Assembly (NCBI RefSeq): GCF_000224145.3
Contig: NW_004190417.1
Location: 124,001-188,000, forward strand
DNA length: 64,000 bases
Direction of reading: 5' to 3'
Source of the DNA: Ciona intestinalis
Taxonomy: Eukaryota > Chordata > Ascidiacea > Phlebobranchia > Cionidae
Shown here: positions 40,564 to 52,200 of the stretch, one piece after another
Layout of the letters: each line of letters opens with the position of its first letter
How positions within the stretch are numbered: the stretch's first letter is position 1
Made by a program: the position numbers and the translations under genes
The notes under the pieces: model-generated
Told to the model about the DNA's origin: nothing
Databases searched by the model: none
What the model saw: only the letters and a program-made list of their open reading frames with translations

Positions 40564-41695
40564 TACATATAAAAGTACTTAAAATAAAACATGTGTACGT
40601 ATAAAATAAAAGTAACCATACAAAAAACTTAGGTACAAGTATAAAAACACTACCAACACTGAAAAATAATGAGTTATAAAATTCAAACATTTGAAAAACT
40701 GAAAAACTAAACAGGGCTCAAGTATATCAGCATACTGGCAGTGAAAAAGCACTAAGTGGTATTGAAGAAGTGAACAATTAAAGTGCATATAGAATGTTAA
40801 CAGTTACAGTTACAGTTACCCTGTTTACATGGAGGTTTAAGTCGGATCCGCATCCGACTCATCGATCCGCTACTCTCGTTTTCGGCGAAGAGAAAAAGGC
40901 GGATCGGATTGAAGCCGACCGATCCTCAATCCGCTCAGACTAGTGGTTTACGGGTCGGATTTAGCCATCGAGTTGGATTGAACCAACGGTACACATTGGT
41001 ACAAAGCATTTCTCGCGTCGGTAGAGTCTCGAAATTTCACTTCTCCACGTATGCTCTGACGCAGTCTGCATTAGCATACGTAACGACCTGTCGGCGTCGG
41101 ATCAGAAGGCGTTAACGACGGCAGTGTGCATTGGGCTTGAAAAAAACTGAATAGGAATAAATGAAGTTTAAATTCGTAATGTATTTCTTCTCTCTAGGTA
41201 GATTCTAGATCGTACACCTATTTATACGATGATTATATCGTCCTGCTGAAAAATTAAAAACTTTTAAATGCAAAAGCACAACGGGTCCTAGTAGGGTGAA
41301 GGTATCTCTAAAAATTATAAAATCGTTTCCCTATTGTAACAATTTTTCAAACGGAGTCAACATTATTACCGAATACCGCGGCTTTTTAGCCACAAAGTGC
41401 TTAGGAAATCTGTAACTTTTAAATGCACAAGTAAGACGGATTCTAGTAGAATGAGTATATCTCTTAGATTTAATAAAAAGTGAAAACACTTCTCATCAAA
41501 ATGACGTCACTGGCAGTCTTTTGTTTATGTTGTTTATTTCGCTTTGCAAAGTATTTTAAAAATGGTTTGTATTCAGACAGTTTCCGTTTACAATTCCGCC
41601 CTAAAAAAATGTCAGGCCAAGACTAATGGACGTTGGTCCTAACAAAAGTTAGTATTGCTTGCGCCATGGTCCTGCCGAATTCGTACTTGTTTTTG
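40564..41695. other. Intergenic, nothing recognised
   Basis: Contains a short CAGTTA triplication (40800-40818) and a GC-richer patch at 40840-41130 with repeated CGGATC motifs. No gene or RNA is supported. Confidence 0.45.
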
Positions 41696-41990
41696 TGCAC
41701 GGTAGTGGTCATATAGATCCCTTTTCATCGAACAATTGTTCTTGTTGAGCACGTAGTGGTCATACATAGAACCTTTTTCGTCAAACAGTTGTACTTGATG
41801 TTGTTGTGGTTGTTTTTCCGGCGATTTTTCCGCACTTATCTCAATTCTTAGTTTTTTAACCCTTAATTTAAATCATTTTTTTTTAGCACGGTAGTGGTCA
41901 TATAGATGCTGTTTCGTCGAATAGTTTTTCTTGTTGTTTTTTTGCGCGACTTTTTTTCGCACCAATCTCAATTCCTAATTACAGGATTTA
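41696..41990. repeat. Three diverged direct repeats
   Basis: The phrase GCACGGTAGTGGTCATATAG and its variants, followed by CGTCGAA-like and TCTTGTTG-like words, occur near 41696, 41749 and 41885. Two copies extend into a shared CGCACTTATCTCAATTCTTA-like tail. Confidence 0.6.
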
Positions 41991-42539
41991 TTCTTAAATC
42001 CATTAATTAAAATCAAATCGTAATATGTATTTATAGTTTTTAGACTAAATTTTCAGATTTAAAACCGCACATTTAGCGTGTGTGCGCCGAAGGTAAACGG
42101 GTGCATTTTTCCTATGGTTATCTACGGTATAAAAACCGCGTTTCTCGTTTCTCCGCTCTTTTAGTTTACCGCTCGCAATAAATCATAATGCAGCCGCCAC
42201 AGTTGAATAATATTATAATATTAAGGTATACCTTCTAACAGTACCTATAATATAACGTGATTACAGTATATCCAAATTCACAAAAAAGGGTCTTTAAGCG
42301 ACGACAAGGTTAACTAATGTAAGTTAACATGTCAACACATAGTACAGGAGTTGTACTAAGCGTATTTACACATATGCTTTCAATCCTTATAAGTCTTAAG
42401 TTTAATGAGTTATAATACACGAATAAATGCATTCTATCTACTGCTCCACAGTCACCAATGGCGACTGAAACCCGCTTTGTTCGTTATTTCTAAGTTATTT
42501 TTTTGATCGAGCTCAGTCGACCGTTGTAGGAAAAGGGAT

Positions 42540-43585
42540 AATAAATACAAATTCAAACAATTTGCGACAAACCCGAAATTTTACTTGCTGGCCATTTTCC
42601 ATTTGTTTTTTTATTTATTTGTCATTATGATTGTTTTTTTGTTTGTTTTTTATTCCAATGTTTATTTATACCGTGATGCATATTAATGTAATGCACTTGT
42701 TTTCTAAATCCTACATAAGTGTGCACTCGAAACTGTTTATTGTAAACTTTGAGGGAATTTCTTTTTGGGGGTTTTATTTTTTCATCACGCTCCAATCTTT
42801 GGATCAATCTTCTTTAAAGCCGACTCCCCCCTATGTACGGGTTGTGTCCTTACGCACACTTTTTTCCAATTAGAACTTTAATATGTTTAATTAAATGTTG
42901 TTTATTTAATTTTCACATTGTATCGTCTATAGTGTGTACCGCTTTGTGTATAGCTCACATTATTATCATTATTATATAGCACACTTCCATCTGCATGTCA
43001 CTCAGTTCTGTACATATTTCAATATTTCATTGATTCGAGTATGTTGATGTATCTCTTCTCTATTTATGCAATTCTCTTATAAAATTTCATTTACATATTC
43101 CTTTTCTTTTTTTATCTTATTCTTCATATCCCTCTAACAGGTTTACTACCCCAAGTACCTTAAAATTGCAGGTTTTTAACCAACACCAGGAAGAACCCTT
43201 CTTCACTAACCTGAGCTCCAGGCATCATAAAGATTGATCTACAGCGACGATGGTCATGATTCAAGCAACAACTCGCAACTAACCCGACATTAAACTTGCT
43301 GCCCACTTTTCTTTTTTATTTTCTTTTTTATCCCAAGTTCTTTAAACTGTGATGTGTATTAGTGTAATGCACTCGTTCTAAATCTTACATAAGTGTGAAC
43401 TCGAAACTGTTTACTGTTAACTTTGGTGGAATTTCTTTTCGGGGGTTTTGTTTTTCCATCATGCTCCAATCTTTGGATCAATCTCCTTTAAGGCCGACTC
43501 TCCTCATTGTACGGGTTGTGTTCTTACGCACACTTTTCTTCCAATTAGAACCTTAATATGTTTAATTAAATGTTCTTAACAAAAT
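42540..43585. repeat. Direct duplication, 674-bp spacing
   Basis: About 42565-42905 recurs at 43270-43580. Shared phrases include ACATAAGTGTGCACTCGAAA, CTCCAATCTTTGGATCAATC, GTACGGGTTGTGTCCTTACG and CAATTAGAACTTTAATATGT. The copies differ at several percent of sites. No coding sequence is seen. Confidence 0.8.
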
Positions 43586-43612
43586 TTTTACATTGTATTG
43601 TATGTAGGGTGT

Positions 43613-43960
43613 AACGGTCACGCCTTTTATCCAAAACATTATTTCTTTTTTTTTATCAATAAGCGTGTTTTAACTACTGTTGTTTTACCGTTACTACCCG
43701 TCTTTTCGCTTTTTGTCAACTCTCTTGTTCTTCGTTATCGTGACCGAAGAGACGAAATAAATTTCATTCATTCATTCAACGGTCACGCCTTTTATCCAAA
43801 ACAATATTTCTATCTTTTTTATCAATAAGCGTGCTTTAACAATTGTTGTTTTACCGTTACTGCCTGTTTTTTCACCTTTGTCAACTCTCTTGTTCTTCGC
43901 TATCAGGACCGAAAAGACGAAATAAATTTCATTCATTCATTTATTCATTCATTCATACTC
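43613..43960. repeat. Tandem 165-bp repeat with an ATTC tail
   Basis: Two copies (43613-43777 and 43778-43944) begin AACGGTCACGCCTTTTATCC and end GACGAAATAAATTTCATTCA followed by more ATTC units. The simple-repeat tail resembles the 3' end of a LINE or SINE, so these may be truncated retroposon 3' ends. Confidence 0.7.
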
Positions 43961-45420
43961 TAATCATACTATTCAATAAAGTTTGTTTATGTTTTAAGCT
44001 GTGATCGTAAATGCTTGTTAATCACGTTACCCCAGATTTTGTAAAAATGGGAATCACGATGCCAATCCTAAATCACCGTTTTAATATGTGCAATACTAAA
44101 GTTGTTGGGATCATACAATAACATGTTTTACTTTTTGTTATACACAAATGAGTTTCATAGTGAACTAATTCATGCAAATATTTTTTACATTTGTGAGTTG
44201 AACCAGGTCACCTGGTTAAACATATCGTGTGACTTTATGATCTGCTAACTTTTATAAATGTTGGCGAGACAGATACAATTTATTGAACATAGAACTGTAT
44301 TTCATACAATGCTTCTTTATTTGTTATAGTATCCAAAATACTGATGCATGTGTGCAATAAGCTAATATACATAAACTTTTTTATATATTCTTTGTCAAAC
44401 TTTAATATTCTTTGTCAAAATATAATGTCTCAACCCCAAATAGGTTTAAAATTATATGCAATATAACAGCAGTGGCTTCGATTTAATAAAAAATAGGGCT
44501 TGCGACATTATAACATGTTAGCTGGAAGTCGGTTTGTAAAACACGTATAATTATGCGTTTTAGTCAAAGTGTTAATTATTGCGATCTATAAAGATGCCAC
44601 AGAAAAATTATACATCCATAGAAAACACAAAACAAATGTATTTCATACAAAACGAACCGGGCGTATATATATTTTTTTTATTGAATTTAAAGAAATCAAT
44701 TTGACTTAATCTACTTTGCAATGTAGCTGAAGAATCCAGATTCTGGGTATACCTACTGTCTATTTTTGCAATATCCCAATAAAACAATCTCCTACAGCCA
44801 ATAAAATGTTACGTAAAAAAGAAAATTGAGGTAAAGCTTGGGCTTTTAAAGGTTTGAAATTTAAACGTTTGAAAGTCTAAAACACAACGGTAATTTGTTT
44901 TCTGTTTCGAAAAAAGTCAAAAACAAGATCACGGGTATTTGTGACATTTGGGACCCTTTAGTTAGTGTCTGCTATGTTCAATATGTCCGCTATATCCACA
45001 ACATTTACTTTGTCCGCTATGTTCATTACAAAAATATGGTTGACATAGTGGACATAGTGGCATAGTGGACATGGTGGACGTATTGAAATCAAATCATAAT
45101 ATATATTTATAATTTTAGACCAAGTTTTCAGAATAGAAAACCGCATAATTAACAAGTAATTAACGATTACTACTTTGTTTGTTTATGGCGCCATTTCCTA
45201 TTTAAAATGTACTTTAACATTGGTTAATCGAGTGTATTCGATACATTGATTTTAACTAAGCTTAGTTTTATAAACCATAGTGTATAAAACTGTCCAGTTA
45301 TTGAATAAACAATGATTTAACGCTTGCGAGTCAAGTAAACTGCCATGCATCGGGAACTCGTTGGTAACACAGTATTCGAGTATCCTATACCTCGTATTAA
45401 AGGAAAATAAATCCAAAATA
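43961..45420. other. Intergenic, nothing recognised
   Basis: The only structure I see is a small cluster of GGACATAGTGG words and their complements at 44970-45080, plus a short match of 45085-45140 to 42003-42070. No gene is supported. Confidence 0.45.
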
Positions 45421-45425
45421 ATTGT

Positions 45426-45489
45426 TACGGCAGGCGGAATCGAACCGGACATTAGGCCACCAAAGCGTGCGCCATAACCATTAGGGCAA
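45426..45489 (-). repeat. tRNA-like relic
   Basis: The minus strand reads TTGCCCTAATGGTTATGGCG (A-box-like) and CCGGTTCGATTCCGCC (B-box-like) at tRNA spacing. The T-stem has mismatches and no good acceptor stem forms, so this is probably a pseudo-tRNA or SINE head. Confidence 0.35.
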
Positions 45490-45633
45490 TAGATCAGGTA
45501 ATCAGGTTTTTGGAGACAGCGCTTATACTGTCTGGGAAAGAACTCGCATCGATTTACGACTAAAATCTATTTCCATTAAAGTGGGGATGCAATAAAAGTT
45601 TTCGATCGAGTTCAGTCGGCCGCTGTGGTATAA

Positions 45634-45967
45634 AGGCGGGTTCACACTAGCGCCGATGGCTGGCGATTCGAAAGAGTCTGGCGATTTTTTGACCTCACTT
45701 CCTCCATCGCTAGCGATACGAGCGACAGAAAATCGATTAGAAACAGCTTCTACTCTGTCGATGATCGCTACCGATGAACGGGTTTGGCGCGAAAAGTAAC
45801 AATTTTCGCGTTAACTGTTTCGCTGTAAATTAAACCGTGGAGATGATTTTCCCTTCCTGGTTTTTTTTTCAATCGCTCTCTCCCATCGACAGCAAAGAAC
45901 ATAGATATCAGTGATTTCTATGTTCTTTGATCGGCAGCGCTTTTATCGCCCGTAGTGTGAACCCGCC
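45634..45967. mobile_element. PIF/Harbinger-like MITE
   Basis: The termini AGGCGGGTTCACACTAGCGC and TAGTGTGAACCCGCCT are flanked by TAA on both sides (45631-45633 and 45968-45970). The 3-bp TWA target and this terminus type fit Harbinger. An internal hairpin, AAAGAACATAGA/TCTATGTTCTTT, lies at 45895-45929. It ends about 230 bp before the FBXL15 start. Confidence 0.75.
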
Positions 45968-46051
45968 TTAAGGGGGTACTTAATGCTATGGTAATTATTA
46001 GTTTAGGACGTGCTCACGCATTAAATCTTTGATCCCTTGTATTATTAAACC

Positions 46052-46100
46052 ATAGACATCTTAACAATAATCATAGACATCCTATTGTTAAGATGTCTAT
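46052..46100. repeat. Perfect 17-bp stem-loop upstream of FBXL15
   Basis: ATAGACATCTTAACAAT (46052-46068) and its exact complement (46084-46100) enclose a 15-base loop. It lies about 100 bp upstream of the start codon, so it may be in the promoter or 5' UTR. It could be a small MITE remnant. Confidence 0.8.
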
Positions 46101-46201
46101 AATTAAACTATGGCTATGCTTTAACATTAACGTTATTTGTCAACTTCAGATCAATAATAATTTACTCTTATTCAAACTGTTTGTAAATTTGAGTGGTAAT
46201 T

Positions 46202-49200
46202 ATGGATATGTTGCTAGCTCTGCCGTTTCATGATGTCTTGTTTCCAAAGATTTTGGATTTTTTATCTATAAAAGAGGTTTTCTTATTAAGGGAAGTATCC
46301 AAAAAGTACCAAACAACGGTGGATGAATATTTTATGACTTGCCGAAAGCTGCAGTTAGCTGAGGTAAGATTGTTTAATATTTGTTTAAATCTAAACTTTA
46401 TTTAATTATTTATTTCTTTAACTTGCAACAGTAACCAATCCTTTCTAATTACATTTGTTGCTTTACAGCACAGTTGTGATGTTACCCCAGAAGCTTTTCT
46501 ACTTATGACTAAAAAAAACAACATTTTGCAAGAGTTAAATCTTAACAATTCAAAACATTGGCTTGATGACAATTTGTTTTTATCCGTGGTAAGTTTAGAA
46601 CTTCACAGAATAAAAAATACGTAGGGCTATACAGAGAATACGGAAAATTTTTTTTCCGCTACGAGGCGATGACAAATTCGTTTCTCTATTCTATGGGGAG
46701 CAGTTAGTTTCACAGTTTATACACATAAGATATAAACCCCTAACACTAACCCCTACCACTAACCCCTAACCGATAACCCCTAACCGCTAACCCCAACAAC
46801 TCGCCAAACAAAAAAAAACTTGAAAAAAAATATAAAAAAATATTCCACTGTGCGGGAGTCGAACCCGATAAAAATGAAACAAAGAGAGTTTACCACCGCA
46901 CGCATACCGCTACACCACAGACTCGACAACAGTGAACACAACGTAAGAACGTATATAACCAACCTAATGTGGGAAATATGTTCTTACTAGTGTTTTATGT
47001 ATTTAGAAAGCTAATTTTATTATTTAATTAATTTGTTTTACACTTATTAACACTTTGTAGTGCTGTTTTGTTCGTTTTTCCGTATTTTTTAATTTAAATA
47101 ATTACCGACACCTAGCAGAAAAAGTTTTCCGTCTTCTCTGTATAGTCCCATGTGTTAAAATTTAGTTTTGGTACATTGGTGCTGTTACTTTAGTTCTTAT
47201 TTGTCGTCAAGCAGGTTTTCTTTACTAAATGACAATGGTGAAAAAGTAAACACTTAAATGGGCATGCCAACCAAAAATGAAAATTTGTATATGGATAGAG
47301 ATGGCCCTATGTTACCTAATGGTACCATCAAAGTAATGGCGGACACTTGGTCAATATTTGGGGGTGTTGACAACTAGAGGTCAGACAATATTTACGTTTT
47401 ACCGATAGTTGGTATCGGTCAAAACGCGAGGATGATACACTGATATATAAAATAATTTGTGCGAACCGACGTGCGTCCTACTTGTTCTTTATTTGTGTTA
47501 GTTTTGCCTTCCCGGGCGTCTTGTTTAGCCGTTAACTTACGTGCGTCGTAGTTTCGCCTTTACATGCGTTGTAGTTTAGCCTTTATGTGCGTTGTATTTT
47601 AACGTCCACATGCATTATTTAAGACAAGCAAACATACAATGTTACCTAATGAGAACATGCAGAACAACCATTTTTTCTTTATTAAAACTTGTAACATCGT
47701 GAGTTATTAATTTTAATTAATACTGATTTTTTCATATGTTTTGTTAGACTTAGAGTGTCAATTATCGGTTTCAATGGAAAAAAATTGAAATCTGGGCCGA
47801 GCGACGAGCCTTATGCTATTGCTATAATGTTGCACACGACAGCGAAAAAATATTAAAACCGAAAAAAGTGAAGCTACTAAAAGATAACGAGACTAGTCAG
47901 CGTAGCTTTCTATTCAATTATTTTTCGTTCTTGTGAATTTGCTCTCTCGCAAGTAACGAATCGCAACGTCAGCTAATTTGATGGTATCAAATTATAGCTG
48001 ATGTCGAATTACACGAGATGTTTCCGTATCTTTATAATGGGTTTAAATATTACATTCTTTCCCTAGGAGTTGGAACATTTTTTCATTCAGTTGTTACGTT
48101 ACTTGTCCTATTACAACATAACTATTAATTATGACATTTCATAATATAATAAATAATAATCGGGAAGAATGTGCTCACTGCCCAACCAACCACGAGATCG
48201 AAACATCATGTATGAGCGTGGCATTTTTTACGCTCTGCACCAGCGAAGGAAATAAAGGGAGACGCGTACGGTAGCATACATTCCACACGTAACAAGCGAA
48301 GCAATCGTCGTGAATTTATTCTTGTGAAAAATGACGTAATGAAACTCTGGTTTTGTGCGGTGCCAACAAACAATGTTATTTGGCTTCTATCCAAGCTCGA
48401 CCGGGACGATACTTTTTAATATTATATTACAATCTCTGTTGGTTCTAGTTTACTAATAGCGTCGCTCTTCGCTATTATATTTACAGCAATTAAAATTCAC
48501 ATAATTGCAATTTACCTGCATTTTTTTGAACTAATCATCAGAAACAAAAATTATACAAAAACTACAGATCATATGGAAGTGAACAAAACACGATTGTTTT
48601 ATAACAATCTCGTTTGTAATGTAACAATCGGAATGGTTTATCAAAGTTATTCTGACGTAAATAATCGTTACATTATCCACGATGGACATGCGTAAAACTT
48701 ACACCAATGTTTCATTTATTAAAAAGACGTTTCTTAATTTACCGCATAAAGTAGAATAGATATATTAGTCTGCAAGAACACTATCTAAAGCGTTTGTATC
48801 GCGTCAGAGATAACGTTGACTGGACGTAAATATCTGCATGACATATTCTTTTTGAACGCGCTGGTTGCCACACTGGCTGCATCAGTTATAAATAGTTTTT
48901 AATTAAATATTTTTTATATGAATTTTACAATTTCCAATACTAAAAATTACGAAACGTCTTTAAAATCATGTGCCTTGTATTATTTTGATTAGCGACGCTT
49001 TTGAGCTAAATAGGAATGCATTCTCATACGCCTGAACTTTGACCGTTTCTAGTTTCTACTGAAGAAGCCAAATTTTATTTCAGATTTGGTGTAATGAATG
49101 CTTCTTTTACAAACCCCATAAAACGTTTTTTTTGTCAAGTTTTTGTTTAACTTAGTAATTTGAATAACAGTTAGGAAAAAAATAAGCCAAATAAATGTCC

Positions 49201-52200
49201 TTTTTACCCACAAAAGCTGTTTGCAGCCCTGGAGACTTGTATAAAAGAACATCGGCAATATGCCGAGGATTTAAAAGATGCGTGGCCGGGCGTGACGTCA
49301 CGAATCGCAACGTCAGCGCGAATTTGCCCGTCTCGAATTACAGTCGGTATCATATAACACAAGCGCCCAATGTTTCGTATCTGATTAGACTGATTTTTAA
49401 TAAAAAAACATAAATTCCTAAACTTTATATTGAAAAAATACAGAGTGCTGCATTACGTCTTCTCTTTCACGGCAACCCACGTGTTCTAAATGATTTTAAT
49501 TAGCGACGCTTTTCGTCCAAAAAGGAACATATTTTCGAACGCCTTTCTCCTTAATGACGCCATAAGTTCGTGCTGAGCTTTTTGTTGAATCTCGGCGCAC
49601 GGCAAACCTGAGCTTTTACAACTTCAACACATTCCTATTGCTAACACCAAATTCACGAAACATTACCAACATCGTCTGCTTCATAGCCCAGGTCAAAGTA
49701 TTTATTGCAAAAGTATCAATCCTTTACTTGATCGCATACGTAAAAAGGCAAATACCCAACCTGTTTTCAAGCTCCTGCTGGCTAAATAATCAAAGGGACA
49801 ATCGTTATTATGACGCAAATAATCAGCGTGTGAATTGCTATTATGTCGTAATCAATTGCCAGGTCAAACAATCGCTATTATGGTGCAATAAATCCACGTG
49901 TGAATCCTTACTATTTCGTATTAAACATGCCGCTTGGCTGAGGAAAACATCCTAAATATACAGCAGTGCTACTTCTGGAACATATTTAGGCTATTTATTA
50001 CCTCAAATTACATTTATTTTACACACAGCTGTGAGAAAAGTCGTGTTACCAATTTCCGCCGAAAAAAACCTATGCGCCGCACGTATACAAGGACGTTAAT
50101 GACGTCATAGTCAACGCGCAGGTGCGTTAGGAAATCGGTGCGCCTGACTTTATTTGGTATATACGACATACTATATGTATTATATTACCTCACTTTAAGC
50201 TTTTATCGCCTGTAATTTCTGCAATTTCGCGTCTGCAATATATTGCTGTGATTATATTTTGTTTAAAAAATTTTTTTTTTGAGTTTTTTACTACATCGTC
50301 GGCAATAAACTGCCGACGGTTTGTCCAAGGCAATTACCGACGTGAGTCTCCAGGGCTGTGTTTGTGATAAAATATTTTTTTTAGCGGGTTATGGGGTTGT
50401 CCTTTCTTACCCCAATTAGCCCATTATTTTTTTATTACCCCACTTTACTATATTTAATTAAAAATTGTTTATAACTGTTACAGCAGTTTTTTTTTTTAAT
50501 TCATTATAAAAAAGTTCAAAAGTTTTTCGCTTTTTATTTTAAATCGAATATGGAAACATTGGGCGCTCGATACGTGCTGTAGTTCGACACCGGCTGTAAT
50601 TTGATATGGGCAAATTCGCTAACGTTGCGATTCGCTGCTTGCGAGAGAGAAAATTCACAACGAACGAAAAATAATTAAAGAGAAAGCTTTACTTTTTTCA
50701 TTTTTAGTATTTTTCGCTCTAATGGCAGTAGCATAAGGCTAGGTACCATGCCCAATTTTCAGCCGAGTGTTAAGTGTCGAAAAAGGAGCACTCGGGGATG
50801 AGCTTATGAGTTCGGGCTCGGCTCGGCACATCCCTATCATTTTTTATATGGTTTCTGCATCTTGCAACATTAGAATTCATAAAACGCGTCTTCTCTTGCG
50901 GCCTATACATTTGAATTCAGATAAACAAACAATGTTTTATTGCTACAACATATTCTTAACGATATAAGGCGTAATAATCAACCTAGATCTGAACCAGAAG
51001 TATTGCTGTTTTATATTCACGATGTCTTCCTTAGCCAAGCAGCAGGTTTATTAAGTAATAGTAGGGATTCACACTTGGATTCTTGCATCATAATTGCGAT
51101 TGTTTAACCTGGCAATTGATTACGACATAATAGCTATTCACCTGTTGAAAATTTGTGTTATAATAGCGATTGTCCTCTCGATTATCTAGTCTACAGCTGC
51201 TTGAAAGCAGGTTTGATATTTGCCTTTTCACCTAAGCGCATTAAAGTATCGTTAGTTCGCAAAGAGAGTGTCAGCTTTATTTTGTATTATGAAAGTGTTT
51301 AAAATTAACCAGCACTGGAGACTCAGGCAGGCAATCGGCAATTGCCAATGGTTTTGCCGCTGCATTTGGAAAAACCGTTGGTAATAAATTGCAGTAAAAG
51401 GCGAAAAAAATTATTTTAGCAAATTATTTTCGCGGCAATAATATTGCAAACGCGAAATTGTAAAAAATTAGGGCGAATAATCTCAAAGTGAAGTATTATA
51501 GTACAGTAATACATTATAATCGTATAGTTATTGCATATAGCAAATGACATTAGACTCACCATATTCCCAAATACTTTGGGTATGTGCAGTGCTGTAATTC
51601 GTTGCCAGGTCTTGCCAACTTAATCATTCTGACGTGATAATACGTCACACCAGTGGCGGATTTAGAGGGGGCTGTTTGGTGTTTAAATACCACCCTCAAA
51701 AATTTTATACATACTTTTACTTACGTAGCTCCAAAAACGAAGAACGGCGATCGTCAGAGTAACGTTTGTTTGTGGTCGGTGTAAATCAAAATTATCTTTT
51801 GCCATCGATTGTCGTAATAGGGCTAATAACTATTGTGCTAAATATTTTAATACATGCGCACACATTAAAGCTTTGCTCTCTTGTTGTATATATACATATT
51901 TTAATAACAAAACATTTGTGTATATTTTTTAAAAACAGGTCTGCAGATGCCCAATGTTAAAGAATGTTGATATTACTAACTGCTCACGGCTTACCAATCG
52001 TTCGCTGCACACTCTTGCTTCGTACTGCCAATTTCTTACAAGACTTTCGATTCATGGCTGCCATTGGATAGACAAGGTAAATATATATAAAATATTCAAT
52101 TTAAGCAAACAGATCATTTGTAATTTGTCGTATTCAGGGCCGTCTATATATATTGTGCTGGGTATGCAAGCCTACCCTGAGAATTGGGTTGCAACATTTC

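Noticed and set aside
43613..43960. CRISPR-like array
   Set aside because: There are only two long near-identical units with no spacers, in a eukaryotic intergenic region. It is a tandem duplication.
46736..46796. Interstitial telomere
   Set aside because: The CCCTAAC words are irregular and lie within a MITE, so a chromosome-fusion relic is not supported.
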